Shown here in pieces: positions 46,672-55,034 of a stretch of 64,000 nucleotides of DNA (position 1 is the stretch's first letter; every line of letters begins with the position of its first letter). A model generated the notes under the pieces. It saw nothing but the letters and a program-made list of their open reading frames with translations, was not told the DNA's origin and searched no databases. The translations under genes were made by a program, and so were the position numbers. The stretch is from Rhodospirillales bacterium (GTDB taxonomy: Bacteria > Pseudomonadota > Alphaproteobacteria > Reyranellales > Reyranellaceae): NCBI GenBank assembly GCA_016185145.1, contig JACPOB010000134.1, positions 1 through 64,000 on the forward strand, in the 5' to 3' direction.

Positions 46672-47691
46672 ATGCAGTTGGGAATGATCGGCCTCGGCCG
46701 CATGGGCGCCAACATGGTGCGCCGCCTGCTGAAGGGCGGCCACGAGTGCGTGGTCTTCGACATGTCGCGCAAGGCGGTGGCCGAGCTGGTCAAGGAGAAG
46801 GCGGTCGGCACCGGCTCGCTGGCGGAGTTCACCAAGGCGCTCAGCAAGCCGCGCGCGGTCTGGCTGATGGTGCCGGCCGGCGTTGTCGACAAGACCATCG
46901 CCGATCTGCTGCCGCATCTGGAGCCGGGCGACATCCTGATCGACGGCGGCAACTCCTACTACATAGACGACATCCGCCGCGCCAAGGAGCTCGCGCCCAA
47001 GTCCATTCACTATGTCGATGTCGGCACCAGCGGCGGCGTCTGGGGCCTCGAGCGCGGCTACTGCATGATGGTCGGCGGCGAGACCGATGCGGTGAAGCGC
47101 CTCGAGCCGATCTTCGCCACCCTGGCGCCCGGCCGTGGCGACATCGCGCGCACGCCGGGCCGCGAGAAGGCGGGAGGCACGGCCGAGCAGGGCTGGCTGC
47201 ATTGCGGGCCGAACGGCGCCGGTCACTTCGTGAAGATGGTGCACAACGGCATCGAGTACGGCGTCATGGCCGCCTATGCCGAGGGCATGGCGGTCCTCAA
47301 GGCCGCCAATATCGGCAAGCGCGCCGACAAGGTTGACGCCGAGACCACGCCGCTGCGCGATCCCGAGCACTACCGCTACGACCTCAACCTGCCCGATATT
47401 GCCGAGTTGTGGCGGCGCGGCAGCGTGATCGCCTCCTGGCTGCTCGACCTGCAGGCCGCGGCGCTGATCCAGGATCCGGAGCTGGCGAAGTTCGCCGGCC
47501 GTGTATCCGATTCCGGCGAAGGGCGATGGACGATCAAGGCGGCGATCGACGAGGGCGTGCCGGCGCATGTCCTGTCCTCTGCCCTCTATGAGCGGTTCAG
47601 CTCGCGCGGCGAGGCGGATTTCGCCGACAAGCTCCTGTCGGCCATGCGCTACGAGTTCGGCGGGCATATCGAGAAGCCTAAGGGATCGTGA
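46672..47691 (+). CDS. gnd: 6-phosphogluconate dehydrogenase (decarboxylating), short form
   Basis: Oxidises 6-phosphogluconate to ribulose-5-phosphate and CO2. It has 339 residues, the short form typical of many alphaproteobacteria (the E. coli type has about 470). N-terminal Rossmann motif GMIGLGRMGANMVRRL; active-site segment DVGTSGGVWGLERGYCMMVGG; catalytic region KMVHNGIEYGVMAAYAEG. The short GndA-like form is often NAD-dependent, but the cofactor cannot be told with certainty. The ribosome binding site CGAGGAGG is strong. A type-B palindrome follows. Confidence 0.94.
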   Translation: MQLGMIGLGRMGANMVRRLLKGGHECVVFDMSRKAVAELVKEKAVGTGSLAEFTKALSKPRAVWLMVPAGVVDKTIADLLPHLEPGDILIDGGNSYYIDDIRRAKELAPKSIHYVDVGTSGGVWGLERGYCMMVGGETDAVKRLEPIFATLAPGRGDIARTPGREKAGGTAEQGWLHCGPNGAGHFVKMVHNGIEYGVMAAYAEGMAVLKAANIGKRADKVDAETTPLRDPEHYRYDLNLPDIAELWRRGSVIASWLLDLQAAALIQDPELAKFAGRVSDSGEGRWTIKAAIDEGVPAHVLSSALYERFSSRGEADFADKLLSAMRYEFGGHIEKPKGS

Positions 47692-47695
47692 AAAA

Positions 47696-47758
47696 TCTTC
47701 CGGACCGCGCGCGTCCAGCGCGCTCCTGATCATGAGCGCGCGGGGAGCGCGCGGTCCG
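47696..47758. repeat. Type-B cloverleaf-like palindrome (copy 4), between gnd and tkt
   Basis: Left CGGACCGCGCGCG and right GCGCGCGGTCCG arms enclose two hairpins with TCC and GGGG-type loops around TGATCATGA. It fills the gap between gnd and tkt within the presumed operon. Confidence 0.88.
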
Positions 47759-47776
47759 CACGAGAAGAGGGGGAAC

Positions 47777-49834
47777 ATGACCAGCGACGACCTCGACCAA
47801 CTCGCGATCAACACCATACGCACCCTGTCGATCGACGCGGTCCAGCAGGCGAAGTCGGGCCATCCCGGCACGCCGATGGCGCTGGCGCCGCTGGTCTACG
47901 CGCTGTGGAACCGGGTCCTGAACTTCGATCCGAAGGATCCGATCTGGCCCGGTCGCGACCGCTTCGTGCTGTCCAACGGTCACGCCTCGATGCTGCTGTG
48001 GTCGGTGCTGTTCCTGACGCGCACCCAGGCGGTGAACGCCGAATACGAGAACCTGGGCAAGCCTTCGGTCACGCTCGACGACATCCGCCATTTCCGCCAG
48101 CTCGACAGCAAGGCGCCCGGTCATCCCGAATATCACTGGGTGTCGGGCGTGGAGACGACGACGGGGCCGCTCGGGCAGGGCATCGCCACCAGCGTCGGCA
48201 TGGCGATCGCGCGCAAGTGGCTGGCCAGCCGCTACAACAAGCCGGGCTTCGACCTGTTCGACTACAACGTCTACGCCATCTGCGGCGACGGCTGCCTGAT
48301 GGAGGGCGTGGGCTCGGAGGCGGCGTCGCTCGCCGGCCATCTCGAGCTCGACGACCTGTGCTGGATCTACGACAACAACCACATCACCATCGAAGGCAAG
48401 ACCAGCATCACCTTCACCGAGGACGTGGCGGCGCGCTTCCTCGCCTATCGCTGGAACGTGCTGCGCGTCGGCGACGCCAACGACCTCGGGCGCATCGAGG
48501 ATGCGCTGGAGGTGTTCCGCAAGACCAAGGGGCGGCCGACGCTGATCATCCTCGACAGCCACATCGGCTACGGCTCGCCGCACAAGATCGATACCGCGGC
48601 GGCGCACGGCGAGCCGTTGGGCGAGGACGAGGCGCGGCTCACCAAGCGCGCCTACGGCTGGCCGGAGGACGCGAAGTTCCTGGTGCCCGACGGCGTGATG
48701 GACGCCTTCGACAAGGGCATCGGCGCGCGCGGCGCCGAGGCGCGCCGCCGCTGGGAGGCGTTGCTCGCTGATTACGCCAAGCAGTTCCCCGACCTTGCCC
48801 GCGAGATCGACCAGATGCAGCGCCGCGAGCTGCCGCAGGGCTGGGACCGCAACCTGCCGACCTTCAAGGCAGATCCCAAGGGCATCGCCGGACGCGACGC
48901 CTCGGGCGAGGTGCTGAACGTGCTCGCCCAGAACGTCCCGTGGCTGCTGGGCGGCTCGGCCGATCTCGGCTCGTCGAACAAGACGACGCTGAAATTCGCC
49001 GGCGCCGGCGACTTCGAGCCGGGCACGCCCGGCGGCCGCAATTTCCACTTCGGCATCCGCGAGCACGCCATGGCGGCGATCGTGAACGGCCTGTCGCTCT
49101 CCAAGCTCAGGGCCTTCGGCGCGACCTTCTTCATCTTCAGCGACTACGCCCGGCCGGCGATCCGGCTGTCGGCGATCATGGAGCTGCCGACCATCTTCGT
49201 CTTCACGCATGACGCCATGGGCGACGGCGAGGACGGACCCACGCACCAGCCGGTCGAGCAGCTCGTATCCTTGCGCGCAGTGCCCGGCCTGGTGATGCTG
49301 CGGCCGGCCGACGCCAACGAGGTCACCGAGGCCTATCGCTACATCATGCAGCTGCGCCATCAGCCCGCGGCGCTCGCCCTCTCGCGTCAGCCCCTGCCGA
49401 CCTTCGACCGCACGAAGTACGCTGCGGCGTCCGGCGTCGCGAAAGGCGCCTATGTCATGGCCGATTCGGCGGGCGGACCGCCCGAGATCATCCTGATCGC
49501 CTCGGGCAGCGAGGTCGCCCTGATCGTGCAGGCGCACGAGACCTTGTCGGCGCGCGGCATCCGCTCGCGCGTGGTGTCGATGCCGTCATGGGACATCTTC
49601 GAGCACCAGCCGCAATCGTATCGCGAGCAGGTCCTGCCGCCCGGCGTGAAGACGCGCCTGGCGGTCGAGCAGGCATCGGCGCTGGGTTGGGAACGCTATG
49701 TCGGCGACAATGGCCGCGTCATCGGCATGAAGGCCTTCGGCGCCTCGGCGCCGCTCAAGGAGCTGCAGCGCAAGTTCGGCTTCGAGCCGGAAAAGGTCGT
49801 CGAGGCTGCGCTGCAGATGCTCGGACGCCAGTAG
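47777..49834 (+). CDS. tkt: Transketolase
   Basis: Thiamine-diphosphate enzyme of 685 residues moving two-carbon units in the pentose-phosphate pathway. The pyrophosphate/PP domain starts NTIRTLSIDAVQQAKSGHPGTPM; the ThDP motif is GDGCLMEGVGSEAASLAGHLELDDLCWIYDNN. The Pyr domain has GIREHAMAAIVNG with the catalytic glutamate, and TFFIFSDYARPAIRLSA. The start at ATG 47777 has the ribosome binding site AGAGGGGG just downstream of the palindrome. It lies 15 bases before zwf. Confidence 0.96.
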   Translation: MTSDDLDQLAINTIRTLSIDAVQQAKSGHPGTPMALAPLVYALWNRVLNFDPKDPIWPGRDRFVLSNGHASMLLWSVLFLTRTQAVNAEYENLGKPSVTLDDIRHFRQLDSKAPGHPEYHWVSGVETTTGPLGQGIATSVGMAIARKWLASRYNKPGFDLFDYNVYAICGDGCLMEGVGSEAASLAGHLELDDLCWIYDNNHITIEGKTSITFTEDVAARFLAYRWNVLRVGDANDLGRIEDALEVFRKTKGRPTLIILDSHIGYGSPHKIDTAAAHGEPLGEDEARLTKRAYGWPEDAKFLVPDGVMDAFDKGIGARGAEARRRWEALLADYAKQFPDLAREIDQMQRRELPQGWDRNLPTFKADPKGIAGRDASGEVLNVLAQNVPWLLGGSADLGSSNKTTLKFAGAGDFEPGTPGGRNFHFGIREHAMAAIVNGLSLSKLRAFGATFFIFSDYARPAIRLSAIMELPTIFVFTHDAMGDGEDGPTHQPVEQLVSLRAVPGLVMLRPADANEVTEAYRYIMQLRHQPAALALSRQPLPTFDRTKYAAASGVAKGAYVMADSAGGPPEIILIASGSEVALIVQAHETLSARGIRSRVVSMPSWDIFEHQPQSYREQVLPPGVKTRLAVEQASALGWERYVGDNGRVIGMKAFGASAPLKELQRKFGFEPEKVVEAALQMLGRQ

Positions 49835-49849
49835 AATCGAGGGCAAGCC

Positions 49850-51427
49850 ATGTCGAACAAGGCGGATCCATCCAGGCCGGCGAAAGGGACGACGGTGCCG
49901 GTCGCGCCGGTCTGTACCATGGTGATCTTCGGCGCCGCGGGCGATCTCACCAAGCGCCTGGTCACGCCGGCGCTCTACAACCTGGTTACCGCCAAGCAAT
50001 TGCCGGACGGATTCCGCATGGTCGGCGTCGACCACCGCGACATGACCGTGGAGGAGTGGCGCAAGGGCCTCGGCGACATGATGAACGAGGCCGTCGCCAG
50101 CCGCGGCGGCGAGTTCCAGGCCGACCATATCGATCAGGCCGCCTGGAAGTGGCTGACCGACCGCATGACCTATCTCGCGGGCGACTTCAACGATCCGCAG
50201 ACCTACGTCCGCCTGCGCGCGCATCTCGCCGAGGTCGACAAGAAGGTCGGCCCGGGGCGCGCCGGCACAGGCGGAAACCATCTGTTCTATCTCGCCGTCG
50301 CCGACCGCTTCTTCAGCACCATCGTGGCGGCGCTCGGGACGGCCGAGATGGTGTCGGAACAGGATGGTCGTTGGCGGCGCGTCGTGATCGAGAAGCCGTT
50401 CGGCCACGATCTGCCGTCGGCCAAGGCGCTGAACGCCGCGATCCTGAAGACGCTGCAGGAGCATCAGATCTACCGGATGGACCATTTCCTGGGCAAGGAA
50501 ACGGTCCAGAACATCATGGCCTTGCGCTTCGCCAACGGCCTGTTCGAGCCGCTGTGGAACCGCGAGCACATCGATCACATCCAGATCACCGCTGCCGAGA
50601 CGGTGGGTGTCGAGCGCCGCGGCAAGTTCTACGAAGGGACCGGGGCGTTGCGCGACATGGTGCCCAACCACCTGTTCCAGTTGCTGTCGCTGACCGCCAT
50701 GGAACCGCCGATCTCGTTCGACGCCGAGGCCGTTCGGGACAAGAAGGCGGAGGTCGTCCAGGCGATCCGTCCGCCCGCCGCCGGCAGGGCGCTGAGGGAC
50801 GCCGTACGCGGCCAGTACGACGCCGGCACCGTGCTGGGCAAGGCAGTCCCGGCCTACCGCCGCGAGCCCGACGTTGCTCCAGAGTCGGTCACGGAGACCT
50901 ACGTGGCGTGGCGGCTCAAGATCGACAACTGGCGCTGGGCCGGCGTGCCGTTCTACCTGCGCACCGGCAAGTACCTGAAGAGCAGGCGAACCGAGATCGC
51001 CATCCGCTTCCACCAGGCGCCCTACACGCTGTTTCGCGGCACGCAGGTGGAGCGGATGAATCCCAACTGGATGATCCTCCGCATCCAGCCGGACGAAGGC
51101 ATCTCGCTGCAGTTCGCCGCCAAGCGGCCGGGGCCCACCGTGACCTTGGGCAATGTCAGCATGGATTTCGCCTACAAGACCTACTTCGACATGGCCCCCA
51201 GCACGGGCTACGAGACACTGCTCTATGACTGCATGATCGGAGATGCGACCTTGTTCCAACGCGCTGACAATATCGAAGCAGGCTGGCGCGCCGTGCAGCC
51301 CATCCTCGATGCATGGGCCGCCCATCCGGCCAAGGACTTCCCCAACTACGCCGCCGGCAGCGATGGTCCCGCGTCGGCGGACGAGCTGCTGGCGCGCAGC
51401 GGCCGGACCTGGCGTCCTCTCGGCTGA
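49850..51427 (+). CDS. zwf: Glucose-6-phosphate 1-dehydrogenase
   Basis: First enzyme of the oxidative pentose-phosphate and Entner-Doudoroff routes, 525 residues. NADP-binding motif FGAAGDLTKRLVTPALYNL (about 26-44). The active-site signature is YRMDHFLGKETVQNIMALRFAN, with the catalytic His region IDHIQIT downstream. EKPFGHDL is also family-typical. It is followed nine bases later by a HAD gene and then pgl. Confidence 0.96.
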   Translation: MSNKADPSRPAKGTTVPVAPVCTMVIFGAAGDLTKRLVTPALYNLVTAKQLPDGFRMVGVDHRDMTVEEWRKGLGDMMNEAVASRGGEFQADHIDQAAWKWLTDRMTYLAGDFNDPQTYVRLRAHLAEVDKKVGPGRAGTGGNHLFYLAVADRFFSTIVAALGTAEMVSEQDGRWRRVVIEKPFGHDLPSAKALNAAILKTLQEHQIYRMDHFLGKETVQNIMALRFANGLFEPLWNREHIDHIQITAAETVGVERRGKFYEGTGALRDMVPNHLFQLLSLTAMEPPISFDAEAVRDKKAEVVQAIRPPAAGRALRDAVRGQYDAGTVLGKAVPAYRREPDVAPESVTETYVAWRLKIDNWRWAGVPFYLRTGKYLKSRRTEIAIRFHQAPYTLFRGTQVERMNPNWMILRIQPDEGISLQFAAKRPGPTVTLGNVSMDFAYKTYFDMAPSTGYETLLYDCMIGDATLFQRADNIEAGWRAVQPILDAWAAHPAKDFPNYAAGSDGPASADELLARSGRTWRPLG

Positions 51428-51436
51428 GCGACGGCC

Positions 51437-52252
51437 ATGACGGAAAAGAGAAAGATCTCGCTGGTGCTGTCCGACGTCGACGGCACCCTGGTCGACGAGC
51501 AGAAGGTCCTGACCGAGCGCGCCCGGGCCGCCGTGCGCAAGCTGCGCGAGGCCGGCATCCGCTTCGCGCTCACCAGCGGCCGGCCGCCGCTCGGCATGGC
51601 CATGCTGCTCGATGCGCTCGCTCTCGATACGCCCATCGCCGGCTTCAACGGCGGGCTGTTCATCAAGCCCGACCGCAGCATCCTCGAGCAGAAGACGCTA
51701 ACCGAGGCCGTCGCCGCCGAGGCGCTCGCGCTGATCCGCAAGGCCGGCCTCGACCCCTGGGTCTATCGCGGCAACGACTGGCTGGTCGGCAAGGCCGACG
51801 GGCCGCACGTCCAGCATGAAGCCTGGACCGTCAAGTTCGAGCCCAAGGTCGTGGCCGATGTCGGTGGCCGGCTCGACCAGGTCGCCAAGATCGTCGGCGT
51901 CAGTGACGACCTCGAGAAGGTCCGGCGCTGCGAGGCCGATGCCCGCGCGGCATTCGCCGGCCGCGCCACGGCAAACCGCTCGCAGCCCTACTATCTGGAC
52001 GTGACGCACCAGGACGCGAACAAGGGCGCAGTCGTGGACTTCCTGTCGGGCCATCTCGGCGTGCCCGCGGCCGAGATCGCCACCATCGGCGACCAGCCGA
52101 CCGACGTGCCGATGTTCAAGAAGTCCGGCTTCAGCATCGCCATGGGCAATGCCCCCGACGAGGTCAAGAAGCTGGCGCTGGCCACTACCGATTCCTACAA
52201 CGACGAAGGCTTCGCCAAGGCCATGGAACGCTTGATCCTGGGCGAGTCATGA
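51437..52252 (+). CDS. Cof-type HAD-IIB sugar phosphatase-like hydrolase
   Basis: Protein of 271 residues. Motif I LVLSDVDGTLVDEQ, motif II ALTSGRPP, motif IV ATIGDQPTDVPMF, with the large C2B cap typical of Cof/YidA-type phosphatases. The place between zwf and pgl suggests a sugar-phosphate substrate, but none can be named. Its stop overlaps the pgl start as ATGA. Confidence 0.92.
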   Translation: MTEKRKISLVLSDVDGTLVDEQKVLTERARAAVRKLREAGIRFALTSGRPPLGMAMLLDALALDTPIAGFNGGLFIKPDRSILEQKTLTEAVAAEALALIRKAGLDPWVYRGNDWLVGKADGPHVQHEAWTVKFEPKVVADVGGRLDQVAKIVGVSDDLEKVRRCEADARAAFAGRATANRSQPYYLDVTHQDANKGAVVDFLSGHLGVPAAEIATIGDQPTDVPMFKKSGFSIAMGNAPDEVKKLALATTDSYNDEGFAKAMERLILGES

Positions 52253-52986
52253 GCGGGGACGACAGGCGCATCGAGACGCTGGACGATCCTGCGGCGCTTG
52301 CCCGCCATGTCGCCGAGTGGATGACCGCGACGGCGCTCGCCGCACTACGGAGATCAGGGGGTGCCTTCCGCGTCTCGCTGTCGGGTGGTTCGACGCCGCG
52401 GGCGCTCTACGGCCTGCTGGCGTCCGACGCCTTCGTCCGTCGTTTCCCCTGGGAGCGCGTCTTCTGGTACTGGGGCGACGAGCGCTTCGTGCCGCACGAT
52501 CATCCGGAGAGCAACTACCGGATGACCCGCGAGGCGATGCTGTCCAAGGCGCCGGTGCCGCCGACGAACGTCCATCCCGTGCCGGCGGACGGAACCCCCG
52601 ACGACGCGGCCCTGCGCTACGAGCGGACCCTGCAGGCAGCCTATGGCGCGGCGACGCTCGATCCGTCGCGGCCGCTGTTCGACATCACCCTGCTGGGGCT
52701 CGGACCGGACGGCCACACGGCCTCGCTGCTGCCGGGCGAGCCGGTGCTCGAGGAGCGCAAGCGCTGGGTCGCCGCCGTATCGCACGGCCGGCCGGAAGTG
52801 CGCATCACCATGACCTATCCCGTGATCGACAGCAGCCGGCACGTCGCGTTCCTGGTGGCGGGCAAGGAGAAGGCGGCCATGCTCGAGACGATCCGTGCCG
52901 GCGGCAGCACCGTGCCGGCGGCGCGCGTCAAGCCGGTCGGCGAGCTGATCTGGTTCGTCGACCGCGCCGCGGCCGGGGAGGGGTGA
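52249..52986 (+). CDS. pgl: 6-phosphogluconolactonase
   Basis: Hydrolyses 6-phosphogluconolactone, the product of Zwf. It has 245 residues, DevB/SOL type. SLSGGSTPRALYGLL, FWYWGDERFVPHDHPESNYRM and LLGLGPDGHTASLLPG are the three conserved blocks. It is coupled to the HAD gene by a four-base overlap. A type-B palindrome follows before rpe. Confidence 0.95.
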   Translation: MSGDDRRIETLDDPAALARHVAEWMTATALAALRRSGGAFRVSLSGGSTPRALYGLLASDAFVRRFPWERVFWYWGDERFVPHDHPESNYRMTREAMLSKAPVPPTNVHPVPADGTPDDAALRYERTLQAAYGAATLDPSRPLFDITLLGLGPDGHTASLLPGEPVLEERKRWVAAVSHGRPEVRITMTYPVIDSSRHVAFLVAGKEKAAMLETIRAGGSTVPAARVKPVGELIWFVDRAAAGEG

Positions 52987-53009
52987 TGTCTTTCTTCGAA
53001 GGATCATAT

Positions 53010-53083
53010 TCTTCCGGACCGCGAGCCTCCGGCTCGCTCATGGTCACGATCATGAGCGAGCCGGAGGCTCGCGGTCCGGAAGA
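53010..53083. repeat. Type-B cloverleaf-like palindrome (copy 5), between pgl and rpe
   Basis: Perfect 33-base arms (53010-53042 and 53051-53083) with an eight-base centre. The stems are almost the same as in copy 2 at 26143. It lies within the presumed operon, and an in-frame ATG (53086) just after it is a possible alternative rpe start. Confidence 0.93.
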
Positions 53084-53103
53084 CCATGAGGTTGGTTGAA
53101 CCC

Positions 53104-53790
53104 ATGCCCGCCTCCATCCTCATCGCCCCGTCGGTCCTGTCGGCCGATTTCGCGCGCCTGGGTGAGGAGGTACGCGCCGTCGAGGCGGCCGGCGCCGACT
53201 GGATCCACGTCGACGTCATGGACGGCCGCTTCGTGCCCAACATCACCATCGGGCCGGTCGTGGTGAAGGCCATCCGTCGCTCGACGACCAGGCCCCTCAA
53301 CGTCCATCTGATGATGGTCGAGCCCGAGCGCTATCTCTCGGCGTTCGCCGACGCCGGCGCCGACCATCTGCTGGTCCAGGCCGAACCGGGCTCGACCATC
53401 CATCTGCACCGCGTGCTGTCGCAGATCCGCACGCTCGGCAGGAAGGCCGGGGTGGTGCTCGATCCGGCGAGCCCGCCCGAGCTCATCGAGTATGTCCTGC
53501 ATCTCTGCGACATCATCCTGGTGATGACGGTCAATCCGGGCTTCGGCGGCCAGAGCTTCCTGCCGGAGATGCTGCCCAAGATCAGGCGCCTCAGGGCGAT
53601 GTGCACGCGGCGCGGCCTCGCGCCGGTGATCGAGGTCGACGGCGGCGAGAACGTCGAGACCGCTGGACTGGCCGCCGCGGCGGGCGCGACGGCGATCGTG
53701 GCGGGTTCGGCGATCTTCGGCGCCAAGGACTACAAGGCCGCCATCTCGGCCATCCGCGCCAGCGCCCTGGCGGGGCTGGGCAAGGGATGA
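53104..53790 (+). CDS. rpe: Ribulose-phosphate 3-epimerase
   Basis: TIM-barrel enzyme of 228 residues interconverting ribulose-5-phosphate and xylulose-5-phosphate. IAPSVLSADFARLGEEV, WIHVDVMDGRFVPNITIGP, VNPGFGGQSF and the final VDGGENVETAG are the diagnostic motifs; metal ligands His and Asp are in place. ATG 53104 is preferred over 53086, which lies next to the repeat and adds six residues. Its stop overlaps the next start as ATGA. Confidence 0.95.
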   Translation: MPASILIAPSVLSADFARLGEEVRAVEAAGADWIHVDVMDGRFVPNITIGPVVVKAIRRSTTRPLNVHLMMVEPERYLSAFADAGADHLLVQAEPGSTIHLHRVLSQIRTLGRKAGVVLDPASPPELIEYVLHLCDIILVMTVNPGFGGQSFLPEMLPKIRRLRAMCTRRGLAPVIEVDGGENVETAGLAAAAGATAIVAGSAIFGAKDYKAAISAIRASALAGLGKG

Positions 53791-55034
53791 GCGCGGGCAC
53801 GCCCGTGGCCGGTGCCGACCGCGACGCCCTCAAGCGCGCCGCGGCGGAGGCGGCGGTGGCGCTGGTCCAGGACGACATGGTCGTCGGCCTCGGCACCGGC
53901 TCGACGGCGAGCTTCGCCGTCGAAGCCCTCGGCCGACGTCATCGCGAAGGCCTGCGCTTCGTCGGCATCGCGACGTCGGACCGGACGGCGGCGCAGGCGA
54001 AGGCGGCGGGCATTCCGCTGACGTCGTTCGCCGAGCATCGCATGATCGACCTCACGATCGACGGCGCGGACGAGGTGGAGCAGGGCACGCTCAACCTGAT
54101 CAAGGGGCTGGGCGGCGCCTTGCTGCGCGAGAAGATCGTCGCCGCGGCGAGCCGGCGGCTTGTGATCGTCGTCGACGGCGCCAAGCTGGTCACGCGTCTG
54201 GGGGCACACACGCCGGTTCCCGTTGAGGTCGTGCCGTTCGGCCTGGAAGCCACTCAAGACGCGCTCGAGGTGCTGGGCGCGAGCGCGCGATTGCGCACGG
54301 CTCCGTCGGGCCAGCCGTTCGTCACCGACGGCGGCAACCGCATCCTCGACTGCGGCTTTTCCGCCATCGCCGATCCGGCCCGGCTGGAAGAGCGCATCCG
54401 TCGCGTCGTCGGCGTGATCGAATGCGGGCTGTTCGTCGGCCGCGCTCACATGGTGTTCGTCGCCGATGCCGCCGGTGTGCGTCGCCTCGACAGTCCGCAT
54501 CTGCATCGCGGCAGCCCGCCGGTGCTGGTCGTCATGGGCGTGTCGGGCGTCGGCAAGACGACGATTGCACGGGAGCTTGCGGCCCGCCTCGGGTGGACGT
54601 TTGAGGAGGGGGACAGCCTCCATCCCGAAGTGAACGTCGCCAAGATGCATGCCGGCATTCCCCTGACCGATGCCGACCGGGCGCCGTGGCTGAAACGCGT
54701 CGCCGCCTGGATCGACGGCCGGCGCGCAGCCAGGCAGCCGGGCATTATCACGTGCTCCGCGCTCAAGCGGTCGTACCGCGACGTCGTCATCGGCGATCGC
54801 GCGGAAGTCCGGCTGGTCTATCTGCGCGGCGGCCACGACCTCATTGCCGAGCGGCTGTCGGGCCGCAGCGGCCATTTCATGCCTGCAGGCCTGCTGCAGA
54901 GCCAGATCGACGCGCTGGAGGAACCGGCTGCCGACGAAGATCCCCTGACCGTCGAAGTCGGCCCGCCGGCGGGCGAGGTCGCGGACGAGATCATTCGCCT
55001 GCTCGGTGGATCGAGCGATGCCGGCCATACCTGA
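53787..55034 (+). CDS. rpiA-gntK: Fusion of ribose-5-phosphate isomerase A and gluconokinase
   Basis: Single frame of 415 residues with two complete enzyme domains. Residues 1-235 are RpiA: VVGLGTGSTASFAVEAL, IDLTIDGADEVEQGTLNLIKGLGGALLREKIVA and GNRILDC. Residues about 245-405 are a GntK-type gluconokinase: P-loop GVSGVGKTTIA (251-261), EEGDSLHPEVNVAKMHAGIPLTDADRAPWL, ITCSALKRSYRD and YLRGGHDLIAERLSGRSGHFMP. The linker is only about ten residues. The RpiA half would interconvert ribose- and ribulose-5-phosphate; the kinase half would make 6-phosphogluconate for Gnd. No stop or frameshift is seen between the domains. It overlaps rpe upstream and the glycosidase gene downstream. Confidence 0.93.
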   Translation: MSAGTPVAGADRDALKRAAAEAAVALVQDDMVVGLGTGSTASFAVEALGRRHREGLRFVGIATSDRTAAQAKAAGIPLTSFAEHRMIDLTIDGADEVEQGTLNLIKGLGGALLREKIVAAASRRLVIVVDGAKLVTRLGAHTPVPVEVVPFGLEATQDALEVLGASARLRTAPSGQPFVTDGGNRILDCGFSAIADPARLEERIRRVVGVIECGLFVGRAHMVFVADAAGVRRLDSPHLHRGSPPVLVVMGVSGVGKTTIARELAARLGWTFEEGDSLHPEVNVAKMHAGIPLTDADRAPWLKRVAAWIDGRRAARQPGIITCSALKRSYRDVVIGDRAEVRLVYLRGGHDLIAERLSGRSGHFMPAGLLQSQIDALEEPAADEDPLTVEVGPPAGEVADEIIRLLGGSSDAGHT

